Shown: piece after piece, positions 14,233-25,860 of the stretch
Layout of the letters: each line of letters starts with the position of its first letter
How positions within the stretch are numbered: the stretch's first letter is position 1
From: JADGRB01 sp963835825
GTDB lineage: Bacteria > Myxococcota_A > Polyangia > Fen-1088
DNA length: 64,000 bases
Direction: 5' to 3'
NCBI GenBank assembly: GCA_963835825.1
Contig: CAWIGZ010000001.1
Location: 1,116,001-1,180,000 of the forward strand
Translations under genes and position numbers: made by a program
Notes under the pieces: generated by a model
What the model was told of the DNA's origin: nothing
Database searches by the model: none
What the model saw: only the letters and a program-made list of their open reading frames with translations

Positions 14233-14624
14233 GCAGTAGCCACAGCCAAGACAACCACGCCCCCGGACACAAGTCCGAGGACCAGATCGACTTCGGCAAG
14301 GTGATCGCGGTCGGGGTCGTCTCTCTCATCGTGTTCGCGCTCGGTACGATCTGGGCGATCGCGATCCTCCACCACGAAACGGCGAAGACTCAGGCCGCGA
14401 CGGGCGTGACGCGGTACCCCGATCTCGGCAAGGCGGAGGTCGGGATCGTCGACCAGGTCCTGTTCGAGGGAGACCACCGGCTGGCCACCTGGCGCGCCGA
14501 GCGGACCGCGCGCCTCAACGGATATGGGTGGAGCGACCGCAGCAAGGGCATCGCCCACATCCCGATCGAGCGCGCACTGGAAGAGGTGGCCTCCGGCGCG
14601 CTGCCCGAAGGAGCGCCCAAGTGA
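14229..14624 (+). CDS. Small single-helix membrane protein of the respiratory operon
   Basis: 131 residues with a hydrophilic N-terminus, one membrane helix (VIAVGVVSLIVFALGTIWAIAIL) and a soluble C-terminal part with RSKGIAHIPIERALEEV. Genes of this type sit between actF and the SCO/cox genes in other alternative complex III clusters, and the IPIERAL block resembles a short conserved motif of such accessory proteins. Function unknown, probably assembly or stability. Translationally coupled on both sides (ATGA and GTGA overlaps). Confidence 0.7.
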   Translation: MSSSHSQDNHAPGHKSEDQIDFGKVIAVGVVSLIVFALGTIWAIAILHHETAKTQAATGVTRYPDLGKAEVGIVDQVLFEGDHRLATWRAERTARLNGYGWSDRSKGIAHIPIERALEEVASGALPEGAPK

Positions 14625-15515
14625 ACCTCCGCGGAGGCGCCTTCCTGGCGCTCGGTGCGCTGCTGCTCGGCGGCGCCGACCGCGCACGCGGAGCCGCAGG
14701 TGGTCTTGCCGCAGGGGAGCACCGAGCCGCTGGCCGCGCTGCAGGACATCGACGTCGTCGAGCACCTCGGCGAACGGGTCCCGCGGGGCCTCACCTTCAC
14801 GGACGTGACCGGCGCACCGATGTCGCTGGATTCGCTGCTCGGCCACGGTCGCCCGGTGGTGGTCACGCTGGGGTATCACCGCTGCCCGATGCTGTGCGGG
14901 CTGGTTCTCGACGGCCTCGCCAAGGCGGCGAAGACCGTCGGGCTGGCCCTGGGGAAGGACTACACGGCGGTCGACATCAGCATCGATCCTGGCGAGGACA
15001 CGAAGCTGCTGCAGCAGAATCAACACCGCGTCCTCGAGCAGGCCGGCCAGGGCCTCAGCAAGCCGCTCACCCGCGCCGACTGGCCGTTCTGGCTCTCCTC
15101 GGCGGATCGCGGCGCGGCGGCCCGTAAGCTCGCCGATGCGGTCGGGTTCCGCTACAAGTACGATCCCAAGTCGAAGCTGTTCGCCCACGAAGCGGTCGCC
15201 TTCGTGTTGACCCCCGACGGCGTGATCTCTCGCTACCTCTACGGCGTCGACTATCCCCCGCGCGACCTGCGCATGGCGCTCGTGGAGGCCAGCGGCGGCA
15301 AGGTGGGGACGTCGCTCGATAAGGTGATTCTCTCCTGCTACCGGTACGATCCGGTGTCCCGGCGCTACGGGCCGTTCATCTTCGGATTCATGCGGATCGG
15401 CGCCGGCTTGGTGTTCCTCGCCCTGGGCGGTCTGATGATCGTCCTGTGGCGCAAGGAGCTCGCGATGAAAAAGCGCCAGGTCGCCGCCACCGCGACCGGC
15501 GGGAGAACGCTATGA
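14621..15515 (+). CDS. SCO1/SenC copper chaperone (one +1 frame change)
   Basis: GTG start at 14621 overlaps the preceding stop. A signal sequence (LALGALLLGG) is followed by the thioredoxin-like SCO domain with the copper site CPMLC and the later His in LFAHEAVAF. A C-terminal membrane helix (MRIGAGLVFLALGGLMIVLW) ends the protein. The signal peptide and mature part are one frame apart, joined at GGCG 14669-14672. It delivers copper to the CuA site of the oxidase encoded next. Stop overlaps the coxB ATG. Confidence 0.87.
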
Positions 15516-16550
15516 CCGCCATCGAAGATCTGATGCGTCGCCTGCTGTGGCTGCCGGAGGCACGCTCGACGTTCGCGGTTCCGGTCGATCGCCTGCACTT
15601 CTTCGTCATCACGGTGACGATGATCGCCTCGGTCCTCACCGGCCTGCTGGCGTTCTACTTCTTCTTCAAGTACCGCGAACGGCGTCCGGGCCAGTCGACG
15701 CCGCTCGTCATCCCGAGCGTGAAGTTCGAGATCATGGTCATCAGCGTGCCGCTGTTCTTCTTCCTGCTCTGGTTCGTGCAGGGCTACAAGGACTACGTCT
15801 GGTACACGACGCCGCCCGAGAACGCGATGGACGTGTACGTGATGGCCAAGAAGTGGATGTGGAAGTTCTCCTACGGCGCCGACGGGCCGAACGCCATCGC
15901 CACGTTGCACGTTCCCGCCAACCGGCCGGTTCGCTTGCTGATGACCAGCCGCGACGTCATCCACTCGTTCTTCGTCCCCGACTTCCGCATCAAGCAGGAC
16001 GTCATCCCGGGCCGCTACACGGAGACCTGGTTCGAGGCGACCAAGCCGGGGCGCTATCAGATCTTCTGCTCGCAGTACTGCGGCACCTGGCACTCGCAGA
16101 TGTGGGGCGAGGTCGTGGTGATGGAAGGTCCGGAGTTCGACAAGTGGCTGCTGGAGCAGCGCAAGGGACAGCTTTCGGGGCGGGTCGATTCGGGCGGCGA
16201 CGACGGTCCCGCCTTCCATGGATCGATCGTCGATTATGGAAAGCAGGTCGCCCTGGTTCAGGGGTGCGTGAAGTGCCACTCCCTCGACGGAGAGCCGCAC
16301 ATCGGCCCCACCTGGCTCGACCTCTATGACAAGAAGGAGGACCTCGAGAACGGCGAGACGGTGATCGCCGACGAGGCCTATCTGACCGATTCGATGATCG
16401 ACCCGCGTGGGAAGATCGTGAAGGGCTTCAAGCCCGTGATGCCGACCTACAAGGGCCGGCTGACGGCCCCGGAAGCAGCCGCTCTGGTCGAGTTTATCAA
16501 GTCGTTGCGAACGCCGGGACTCGAGGCCGTCCCCTCGAAGGAAGCGATTT

Positions 16551-16579
<29 letters not shown>
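15512..16579 (+). CDS. coxB: caa3-type cytochrome c oxidase subunit II with fused cytochrome c
   Basis: 355 residues, intact. Two N-terminal helices (FFVITVTMIASVLTGLLAF and FEIMVISVPLFFFLLWFV) are followed by the cupredoxin domain with the CuA motif CSQYCGTWHSQM. After a linker comes a C-terminal cytochrome c domain with haem site CVKCH and methionine in VMPTYKG. The fused haem defines a caa3-type enzyme, which fits direct electron transfer from ActA/ActE. Its end overlaps the coxA start by 29 bases. Confidence 0.93.
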
Positions 16580-18195
<1,616 letters not shown>

Positions 18196-18209
<14 letters not shown>

Positions 18210-18847
18210 GGGCGCCCACGCCAATCCGCACCTGGCGCATCACTTCTCGACCATCGAGAAGCAGGATTACGCCGTCCGCCTCGGGATGTGGCTGTTCCTC
18301 GGCACCGAGGTGCTGCTCTTCGCCGGCCTGTTCCTCGGCTACACGGTCTACCGCCACTTCTATCATGAGGCCTTCCACGAGGCCTCCCGGCACCTGGATC
18401 TCTGGGCGGGGACGACCAACACGGTCGTCCTCATCACCAGCAGCTTGTCGGTCGCGCTGGCCTATCACGCGATCAGGCAGAACAAGACGAAGCAGTGCGC
18501 CGGACTGCTCATCTTCACCATCGTCTGCGCCGTCGCCTTCTTGGGCATCAAGGCGATCGAGTACCACCACAAGTTTCAAGAGGGCGCGCTGCCGGGCGAT
18601 TTCTACCACTACGCGGAAGTGACGGCGCCGGGCGCGAATCTCTACTACACGATCTACTTCCTCACGACCGGCCTGCACGCCATTCCACGTCATCGTGGGG
18701 ATGTCGATCCTGATCTGGATCCTGGCGCGCGTGCTCAAGGGAGAGTTTTCGTCGACCCACTACGTGCCGGTCGAGCTGGGCGGGCTCTACTGGCACCTCG
18801 TCGACCTGGTCTGGATCTTTCTGTTCCCGCTGCTCTACCTGATCTAG
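18196..18847 (+). CDS. coxC: Cytochrome c oxidase subunit III (one +1 frame change)
   Basis: About 216 residues with the family blocks RLGMWLFLGTEVLLFAGLF, YYTIYFLTTGLHAFHVIVG and GLYWHLVDLVWIFLFPLLYL. The conserved GLHAFHV segment is broken by an extra A: GCCA 18679-18682 must be read as one alanine step. Without the change the protein loses its last helices. Start ATG 18196 lies inside the end of coxA. Confidence 0.9.
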
Positions 18848-18865
18848 CGTACCGGAGACTCAATC

Positions 18866-19222
18866 GTGGCCCACGAAGCGAACCAAACCGAATCCGGAAC
18901 CGCCGAGCACCAAGGCCATGGGGTGGCGCGCTACTTCATCGTCTGGATCCTGTTGCTGGTCTTCACGGCGCTCACGGTCTACACGGGCCACTATCACCCC
19001 AACATCGTTCTGGCGCTGGTGATTGCCACGACCAAGGCGGCGCTGGTCGTGCTGTTCTTCATGCACATGACCGAGGCGCCAGGGGCCACCCGGCTGGTGT
19101 TTTTGGTCTCGATCGTTTTCATGCTGGTCATGATGACCGGCGTTTTCGGCGATCTGCTGACGCGCAATCCGATGTCGCTCCCGACGGGCGCCCCGCCGCC
19201 GTCCGAGGTTCAGGCCCCGTAG
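18866..19222 (+). CDS. coxD: Cytochrome c oxidase subunit IV (prokaryotic type)
   Basis: 118 residues from GTG 18866, with three short helices (YFIVWILLLVFTALTVYTG, LVIATTKAALVVLFFMHM and VFLVSIVFMLVMMTGVF). The KAALVVLFFMHM block is diagnostic of prokaryotic COX4. Last gene of the respiratory operon; a large inverted repeat follows. Intact. Confidence 0.88.
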   Translation: MAHEANQTESGTAEHQGHGVARYFIVWILLLVFTALTVYTGHYHPNIVLALVIATTKAALVVLFFMHMTEAPGATRLVFLVSIVFMLVMMTGVFGDLLTRNPMSLPTGAPPPSEVQAP

Positions 19223-19245
19223 TTCGCTCGCTCTCACTGGCGTGG

Positions 19246-19355
19246 GCGGAGGCGGCAGGGATCTCTCCCCGCCGCTCACGAGAAGGAATCCTCGGCCGCG
19301 AACGATCAGAGCGGCCTGCGGGTTCGCGGCGGGGAGAGATCCCTGCCGCCTCCGC
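19246..19355. repeat. 30-bp perfect inverted repeat, possible bidirectional terminator
   Basis: Arms at 19246-19275 and 19326-19355 are perfect reverse complements over 30 bases, with a 50-base loop. The arm begins GCGGAGGCGGCAGGG. It lies between the end of the oxidase operon and the convergent end of the NtrC-type gene. It may end transcription of both, although there is no T tract. Confidence 0.7.
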
Positions 19356-19408
19356 TTCGCGCGTTCGGCTTCGCTTCCGGGCCGGAGGGCTACCTAGGCG
19401 CTGGCGAC

Positions 19409-20821
19409 CTAGTCGTTGAAGCCGTGCATGCGGAGCTTCTCCCAGAGGTTCTTGCGGGAGATGCCGAGGATCTCGGCGGCGACCGTGCGCTTTCCGTCCG
19501 CCTGCGCCAGCGCCCGCTGCAGGTACTCGCGCTCGAACTCCTTGAGCGCGGTGCCGAGCGGCCGGGGCGGTGACGTGGTCCCCTCGGCAACCTCGCCGGC
19601 TCGAGCGATATCCCGCGGGAGATGGCGGACATCGATGTCCCCGCCGTCCGCCAGCACGGCAGCATGCTCAATGGCGTGGCCAAGCTCGCGGACGTTGCCC
19701 GGGAAGGTGAACTGCGAAAGCGCGGTCCAGGCCGCCGGTGAGACGCTGGGGAGCTGCCGCCCCGGGCGGGTGAACTTCTTCAAGAAGTACTGGACCAGGA
19801 GCGGCAGATCACCCCGGCGGTCCCGCAACGGCGGGATGTCGACGTCGAGGACGTTGAGGCGATAGTAAAGGTCCTCCCGGAACCTGCCGTCGCCGATCCG
19901 CTCCTTGAGGTCACGGTGGGTCGCCGATATGACGCGCACGTCGACGCGCAGCGACTCATTCGTGCCCAGAGGCTCGACGGTCCCCTCCTGCAGCACGCGC
20001 AGCAGCTTGGCCTGCGCCGGCAGAGACATCTCGGCGACCTCGTCGAGCAACAGCGTCCCGCTGTGCGCCGCCCGAAATCGCCCCTCCCGGCGCCGGACGG
20101 CACCGGTGAACGCGCCACGCTCATGGCCGAAGAGCTCCGCCTCCAGCAGCGTGTCGGGAAACGCCGCGCAGTTGACGGCGACGAAGGCGTTTCCGCGGCG
20201 GGGGCCCCGCTCGTGCAGGGCGCGTGCGACCAGCTCCTTCCCCGTGCCGCTCTCGCCTCGGATCAGGACTGGCGCGTGGCTGGTGGCGATGGTGTTGACC
20301 CGATCCATCAGCCTCAACATCTGGGTGGAGCGGCCGATCACCGTCTCGTCCGCATTGTGCTCCGCCAGCTGGGCGCGCGCGTCGTCCAGCTCCCGCAGGA
20401 GCGCCCGGTGCTCCGCGATGCGGCGGACCCGCAAGGTGATCTCCTCGATGTCGAACGGTTTGGTCAGGTAATCGTGCGCCCCCTCTTTGACCGCGGCCAC
20501 CGCGTCCTGAACGGCGGCGAACGCGGTCATCAGGATCACCTCGGTCTCGGGCGACTCCTGCCGCGTCCGCCGAAACAGCGTCAACCCGTCGATTCCGGGG
20601 AGTCGGACATCGCAGATCATCACGTCGTAGAGCTGCTTGCCGACCAGGTCCAGTGCTTGCGCGCCGGTGGTGGCGACGCTTACTGTGTGTCCGGCATCAC
20701 GCAATGCCTCGCTGGCGGCCAGACCAATGTCTGGCTCGTCGTCCACCAGCAGAACATTGAGCGTGCCCGATCCGACCGCGAGAGGTACCGTCGATGACTT
20801 CAAAGAAACGTCTGCGTTCAC
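19409..20821 (-). CDS. NtrC-family sigma54-dependent response regulator
   Basis: 470 residues, intact. A receiver domain (VLLVDDEPDIG; phosphorylated Asp in MICDVRLPG; Lys in YLTKPF) comes first. Then an AAA+ domain with Walker A GESGTGKE, the sigma54-contacting ELFGHERGAFTGA loop and LLLDEVAEM. Last is a Fis-type HTH (RTVAAEILGISRKNLWEKL). It activates sigma54 promoters when phosphorylated by a partner kinase, which is not encoded nearby. It is convergent with the oxidase operon. Targets unknown. Confidence 0.93.
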   Translation of the reverse strand: MNADVSLKSSTVPLAVGSGTLNVLLVDDEPDIGLAASEALRDAGHTVSVATTGAQALDLVGKQLYDVMICDVRLPGIDGLTLFRRTRQESPETEVILMTAFAAVQDAVAAVKEGAHDYLTKPFDIEEITLRVRRIAEHRALLRELDDARAQLAEHNADETVIGRSTQMLRLMDRVNTIATSHAPVLIRGESGTGKELVARALHERGPRRGNAFVAVNCAAFPDTLLEAELFGHERGAFTGAVRRREGRFRAAHSGTLLLDEVAEMSLPAQAKLLRVLQEGTVEPLGTNESLRVDVRVISATHRDLKERIGDGRFREDLYYRLNVLDVDIPPLRDRRGDLPLLVQYFLKKFTRPGRQLPSVSPAAWTALSQFTFPGNVRELGHAIEHAAVLADGGDIDVRHLPRDIARAGEVAEGTTSPPRPLGTALKEFEREYLQRALAQADGKRTVAAEILGISRKNLWEKLRMHGFND

Positions 20822-21316
20822 GCCGACCCCTTAGAAACCTTTAAGTTTCAGTGGGGGACCAGGCAAGAGCGGGCCAACCCCCCATTTGTCGCTCCGTCCC
20901 CGAGCGGTAACCTCGGCCGGGACCCCGTCACCAGAGCGGAACAGCCGGCAGCCGTCGGCGTCGTAAGGGCTTGAAATTGCGCCGAAGGCCGGACGAGCAC
21001 TTTGGCGTCCCGCCTGCATTGCTCGCTGCGAGCGGAGGGCCAAGATGCGATCACTGTTGTTACGTTGGGGGGTGGCAGTCGTCGTCGGTACTCTCTGGGG
21101 CGCGGTCGTTTCGCCGAGGCCCCCCCGTGGGACCCACGGGGCGAAGGCCAGGTCCCTGGTCTCCGACGCCGCGCACGCCGCGCCGTCGATGAAGGCCGTT
21201 CACTGGCTCGCATCGTCCCCAGACAATCGGATGAGCCTCTGAAGTTTTTTTGATAACGCCCCCCCGGGCGTCGCACATATCCCACCAGTTAACAATCATC
21301 CCCGGGGGGATACCTC
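20822..21316. other. 495-base intergenic region upstream of the repeat lipoprotein gene
   Basis: Holds the start region of the NtrC-type gene (minus) and the leader of the lipoprotein gene (plus). A T7 run at 21244-21251 follows the possible small ORF. No clear sigma70 or sigma54 promoter could be fixed by eye. Confidence 0.5.
21045..21242 (+). CDS. Possible small exported protein (65 residues)
   Basis: ATG 21045 has a good GGAGGG ribosome site about nine bases upstream. The product starts MRSLLLRWGVAVVVGTLWG, a signal-peptide-like sequence, and ends before a T run that could terminate. No family is recognised. It could also be an accidental frame in a GC-rich leader. Confidence 0.35.
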   Translation: MRSLLLRWGVAVVVGTLWGAVVSPRPPRGTHGAKARSLVSDAAHAAPSMKAVHWLASSPDNRMSL

Positions 21317-22268
21317 ATGACGCGCTTGATCAAGTCCCAGAAGTTGCTATTGGCCGTCGGCGGCTGTGCGATGCTCGCTTTGACATTCCTGGCGCCAGGC
21401 TGCGGTGGTTCTGACTCCGGAGGGACCGGCGGAACGACCGGCACCGGGGGCAGCAACACCTCCGGCACAGGCGGAACTCACACCGGCGGTGTGACCGGGA
21501 CTGGTGGCGTCGGCCCCGGAACCGGCGGCTTCGGTCCTGGAACCGGCGGCTTCGGTCCTGGAACCGGCGGCTTCGGTCCTGGAACCGGCGGCTTCGGCCC
21601 CGGGACCGGCGGCGCGGGTGGCCGGAACGCAACCGGCGGCGCGGGCGGCGCCGGGACCACGTGCGGGGCGGGTAGGGCGTGCACGGGGACGGAGACGTGC
21701 ACGGAGACAAACGGCACGACCTGCACCTGCGGCACGAACATGCGCTACACCTGCGGCGGCGGCGGCGGCGGCGCGAACGGCGGCGGCGGCGCTACCGGGA
21801 CCACGTGCGGGGCGGGTAGGGCGTGCACGGGGACGGAGACGTGCACGGAGACGAACGGCACGACCTGCACCTGCGGCACGAACATGCGCTACACCTGCGG
21901 CGGCGGCGGCGGCGGCGCGAACGGCGGCGGCGGCGCTGGCGGTGCCAGTGCCGTGACAACGCGACGTGCACGGGCACGGAGACGTGCACGACGCCGGCGG
22001 GCGCAGACCTGCACCTGCGGCACGAATGTGCGCTACGCCTGCACCGGCGGCGGCGGCGGCGGCGCCTTCGGCGGTGGCGGGGCCTGCGGCGGCGGCGGCG
22101 CTGGCGGTGCCATGGCCGTAACAACGCGACGTGCACGGGCACGGAGACGTGCACGACCCCGGCGGGCGCGGACTGCACCTGCGGCACCAACGGCCGCTAC
22201 ACCTGCACCGGCGGTGGCGTGGGCGGCGCGAACGGCGGCGGCTGGCGGAGCTGGGCGGCGCCGGTTAA
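21317..22268 (+). CDS. Gly/Cys-repeat lipoprotein (net frame changes at five loci)
   Basis: Lipoprotein signal (MLALTFLAPGC), then five near-identical GTGGFGP units, then four Cys-rich modules of the pattern CTGTETCTxTxGxxCTCGTNxRYxC separated by poly-Gly. Modules 3 and 4 are out of frame. Reading them needs steps at GGCG 21935 plus GTGC 21939, GGCG 22000, GGCG 22103 plus GTGC 22107, and GGCT 22240 plus GCTG 22250. The last pair gives a Gly-rich end with TAA 22266-22268; without it the frame stops at 22284. Such repeat lipoproteins are common in myxobacteria; function unknown, surface-exposed by inference. Confidence 0.65.
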
Positions 22269-22292
22269 CGGCCAGCGCACTTAATTCCCAGG

Positions 22293-22325
22293 ACGGCGGC
22301 GGCGAGCAATCGCTGCCGCCGTTTT
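22293..22325 (+). terminator. Rho-independent terminator
   Basis: A 13-base stem (22293-22305 with 22310-22322, one mismatch), a GCAA loop and then TTTT. It sits just after the repeat lipoprotein gene and before the convergent ftsH end. Confidence 0.7.
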
Positions 22326-22334
22326 GCGGTTCTG

Positions 22335-24368
22335 CTAGACAGCATGGACGTCGGAGGCGTGGGCCTGGTCGGCTCGGCCACGCTCCGACGGCTCGTTCGC
22401 CGCGAGCAGCTCGCGCAGCTCGTCGCCGGTGATGGTCTCCTTGGCCAGCAGGACCTGCGCCGCGCGCAGCAGGACCTCGTGGTACCGGGAGAGGATCTCG
22501 GTGGCCCGGTCGCGCTGCTCGTCGATGATGCGGCGGACCTCGTCGTCGATCGCGCGGGCGGTCTGCTCGCTATAGTCACCGCGGAGCTGGGGCTCTCCGG
22601 CACCCTGCAGCATCAACGAGCGGCGATCCTTCTCGAAGCTGACCTGGCCGACCCGCGGGCTCATCCCGAAGGTCTTCACCATGCTGCGGGCGATGTCGGT
22701 CGCCTTGCTCAGATCGTCGTGCGCCCCGGTCGAGACCTCGTCGTAGATGAGCTCCTCCGCGGCGCGGCCGCCCAGCAACGTGGCGACCTTGCTCTTGAGC
22801 TCGCTCTCGGTCATGAGGAAACGATCCTCCGTCGGTGCCTGCAGGGTGTAGCCGAGCGCCGAAATCCCACGGGGGATGATCGAGATTTTGTGGACGCCTT
22901 CGCCGTTGGGGAAGGAGAGCGCCACCAGCGCGTGCCCCAGCTCGTGGTGGGCGACGCGCTTCTTCTCGGACGGGGAGAGCACCCGGTTCTTCTTCTCCAG
23001 ACCGGCCACGATTCGCTCGACCGCCTCCTGCAGCTCGGACATGCCGACGCGCTCGCGGTCTCGACGTACCCCCAATAAGGCCGCCTCGTTGATGATGTTG
23101 GCCAGGTCCGCGCCCACGAAGCCGGCGGTCATGGCGGCGATCATCTCCAGATCGTGCGGCGACTCGATGGGGACCTTGGCGGCGTGCAGCTTGAGGATCT
23201 CGAGACGCGCGGTGCGGTCCGGTCGGTCGACCAGGACGTGGCGATCGAATCGGCCGGCCCGCAGCAGCGCCGGGTCGAGGATCTCCGGCCGGTTGGTGGC
23301 GGCCATCAGGATGACGCCCACCCGGGTGTCGAACCCGTCCAGCTCGACCAGCAGCTGGTTGAGCGTCTGCTCGCGCTCCTCGTGGGTGACGGGGCCAATG
23401 CCCCGCGCCTTGCCGAGCGCGTCGAGCTCGTCGACGAAGATGATACAGGGGGCCTTCTGCTTCGCCTGCTCGAAGAGATCGCGCACCCGCGCGGCCCCCA
23501 CGCCCACGAACATCTCGACGAAGTCGGAGCCGCTGATCGAGAAGAAGGGGACTCCGGCCTCCCCCGCGACCGCCCGGGCCAGCAGCGTCTTTCCGGTTCC
23601 CGGCGGTCCCACCAGCAGCACCCCCTTCGGCAGCTTGGCGCCCAGGCGTCCGAAACGCGCTGGCGTCTTCAGGAAGTCGATCACCTCGACGAGCTCCTCC
23701 TTGGCCTCGTCGGCGCCGGCGACGTCGGAGAAGCGGACGTGAACGTCCTTCTCCATGTAGACCTTGGCTTTGTTTCGACCGACGGCGAGAAATCCGTTCT
23801 GCCCGACCTGACCGACGCGCCGGAGGACGAACATCCAGATGAAGCCGAGGATGACCAGCGGGATCAGCCAGCCGGCCGCGTCCTTCCAGAAGTTGCTCTC
23901 GACGACGCCGGTCACCTTCACGCCATGGCTGGAGAGGTCGCGCATGAGATCGGCGTCGTCGACACGCACCGTCTCGAAGGGAGTGAGCTGTGCCGCTTGA
24001 TTCTGCAACTCCTGTCGCGACGGCTGTCCCTTCCGCTGCTCGGCCTGCGGCTCGTGAGGGGTCTGTTGTGGCTTCGCCTCTGGCTGCCGCACCTGCTGCG
24101 ATTGGGACGTTGCCTGACCCGTTTGCGCCGCTGCGCTCTTCGCCTCGGCCTCGGCGGGCGCCGCGGGTTTCATGTGCCCGCGGATGATTGAGTGCCCGAT
24201 TGCCACGTCGGTGACCCGACCGGCGCTGACAGCGGCTTTGAAGTCGCTGTAAGACATGCGGGTCGGCTGCAGATAGGCACTGAACACCTGCTGCAGCAGC
24301 AGGACAGCCCAAAACGCGATGATGAGGTAGCCGATGGAGAACTTCAGCTTCTTCTTTTCGCCATCCAT
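22335..24368 (-). CDS. ftsH: ATP-dependent zinc metalloprotease FtsH
   Basis: 677 residues, intact. An N-terminal helix (YLIIAFWAVLLLQQVF) is followed by a periplasmic domain interrupted by a Gln/Ala/Glu-rich stretch (about residues 70-125) that is longer than in most FtsH. A second helix lies near 165-182. The AAA+ domain has Walker A GPPGTGKT at 254-261, the pore motif FVEMFVG and the second region of homology. The zinc site HELGH is at about 475-479. It degrades membrane and regulatory proteins. Convergent with the lipoprotein gene. Confidence 0.96.
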   Translation of the reverse strand: MDGEKKKLKFSIGYLIIAFWAVLLLQQVFSAYLQPTRMSYSDFKAAVSAGRVTDVAIGHSIIRGHMKPAAPAEAEAKSAAAQTGQATSQSQQVRQPEAKPQQTPHEPQAEQRKGQPSRQELQNQAAQLTPFETVRVDDADLMRDLSSHGVKVTGVVESNFWKDAAGWLIPLVILGFIWMFVLRRVGQVGQNGFLAVGRNKAKVYMEKDVHVRFSDVAGADEAKEELVEVIDFLKTPARFGRLGAKLPKGVLLVGPPGTGKTLLARAVAGEAGVPFFSISGSDFVEMFVGVGAARVRDLFEQAKQKAPCIIFVDELDALGKARGIGPVTHEEREQTLNQLLVELDGFDTRVGVILMAATNRPEILDPALLRAGRFDRHVLVDRPDRTARLEILKLHAAKVPIESPHDLEMIAAMTAGFVGADLANIINEAALLGVRRDRERVGMSELQEAVERIVAGLEKKNRVLSPSEKKRVAHHELGHALVALSFPNGEGVHKISIIPRGISALGYTLQAPTEDRFLMTESELKSKVATLLGGRAAEELIYDEVSTGAHDDLSKATDIARSMVKTFGMSPRVGQVSFEKDRRSLMLQGAGEPQLRGDYSEQTARAIDDEVRRIIDEQRDRATEILSRYHEVLLRAAQVLLAKETITGDELRELLAANEPSERGRADQAHASDVHAV

Positions 24369-24612
24369 TTACCCTTGAAGCTAAGGCCCAGATCGCGCGC
24401 GGCACGCGTGGGAGGCCTGGTCACGACGCCGTAACTCCAGGCGGTCCGCCGTTACGGTCCTCGCTGCCGTCGCGCTGAAACGGGCACGAAGTCCCAGCGC
24501 CCGGCCTGGCGGAGGCTTGGCACGACTCTTGAGATGCTCTCCGCCCGAGACGCTCTCCAGGTGAATTGGGGGGCTCGGGGGACGAGCGGGGGATCTGATC
24601 GGAGGCACGGCC

Positions 24613-25860
24613 GTGCTGTTGGAACGACTGTTGGGCAAGACACCTTGGTTGACCCGCGCCCGGCGCCGCATCGAAGGGGCGCAGATGCTTGGGCATTACG
24701 AGCTTCTGCATCCGCTCGGTGCGGGGGGGATGGCCGAGGTGTTCAAGGCACGCGCCATCGGTCCAGCCGGTTTCGAGCGGGACGTGGTCGTCAAGCGGAT
24801 CCTGCCGGCCTACGGTCGCGACGAGGACTTCGTCCGCATGTTCACCGATGAGGCGCGGATCCTTGGTCTCATCCATCACCCGAATGTCGTGCAGGCGTTC
24901 GACTTCGGCGAGGACGAGGGCACGCTGTTCCTGGCCCTCGAGTACGTGGAGGGCCCGTCGCTGTCGCGCATCCTGCGGGCGCTGCGCGCGGCCAACCGGC
25001 GGATGCCGCCGGCGATCGCGGCGTACATCGGGCGGGAGATCTGCCGCGCGCTCGACTGCGTTCATCGGTTGCAAGGCGAAGACGGCGAACGGCTGGAGGT
25101 GGTGCATCGGGACGTGACCCCGTCCAACGTCATCGTCACGCCGTGGGGCGGGGTGAAGCTGCTCGATTTCGGGGTCGCCAAGTTCGCCAGCGCGGCGAGA
25201 TCGACGCGGGCAGGGACCGTGAAAGGGAAGCCGGCCTATCTGGCGCCCGAGCAACTGGAGGGCAAGCCGATCGACGGGCGGGTCGATCTGTTCGCGCTCG
25301 GCATCGTGATGCACGAGATGCTCTCGCTGCAGCACCTCTTCGCCGGCGAGAGCGATCTGCACACCGCGAAGAAGATCATGGAGATGAAGATCCCGGGGCT
25401 CACCGCCCACCGCCCCGACGTCCCCGAGGAACTGGAGCGGATCGTGATGCGCGCGCTCGAGCGCGATCGCCGCCTTCGCTACGCGACGGCGGCCGAGATG
25501 GGGCGGGCCCTCGATGATTTCGTGGTCGGATCGCAGCAGCACCTCGATGAAGTGGCGGCCTTCGTTCGGGAGATCGAGGCGATCTCACCGCTGGCCCGGC
25601 CGGCGGCGCTCGAGAGCGCCCACGCCAACCAGGTCAACGGCGAGCGCGCCACGCCCGATCCCGAGGAGGCGCCCACCGTCAAGGATCGGTCCCTGCCTGT
25701 TCGCATGTGGCGATTCCGTCCCGTCGGGCCGCGGCTGGCGGCCGCCATCGGGCTGTCGCTCGCGGCGCTGGGCCTCGGGACGGCGGTGGGGCTGCGGATG
25801 ACCACCGCGGCCGCATCGGAGCGGCCCGCCGCCGCAGTTCGGGGTTCCGGCGGACGCTAG
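24613..25860 (+). CDS. Membrane-anchored Ser/Thr protein kinase
   Basis: 415 residues from GTG 24613, intact. A Hanks-type kinase domain with the Gly loop GAGGMAEV, Lys in VVVKRI, catalytic HRDVTPSN, DFG and APEQLEGK. A linker follows, then one C-terminal membrane helix (LAAAIGLSLAALGLGTAVGL). The HRDVTPSN variant is typical of myxobacterial eukaryote-like kinases. No output domain is present. The stop codon lies at the edge of an intergenic repeat also found at 39.1 kb. Confidence 0.93.
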   Translation: MLLERLLGKTPWLTRARRRIEGAQMLGHYELLHPLGAGGMAEVFKARAIGPAGFERDVVVKRILPAYGRDEDFVRMFTDEARILGLIHHPNVVQAFDFGEDEGTLFLALEYVEGPSLSRILRALRAANRRMPPAIAAYIGREICRALDCVHRLQGEDGERLEVVHRDVTPSNVIVTPWGGVKLLDFGVAKFASAARSTRAGTVKGKPAYLAPEQLEGKPIDGRVDLFALGIVMHEMLSLQHLFAGESDLHTAKKIMEMKIPGLTAHRPDVPEELERIVMRALERDRRLRYATAAEMGRALDDFVVGSQQHLDEVAAFVREIEAISPLARPAALESAHANQVNGERATPDPEEAPTVKDRSLPVRMWRFRPVGPRLAAAIGLSLAALGLGTAVGLRMTTAAASERPAAAVRGSGGR

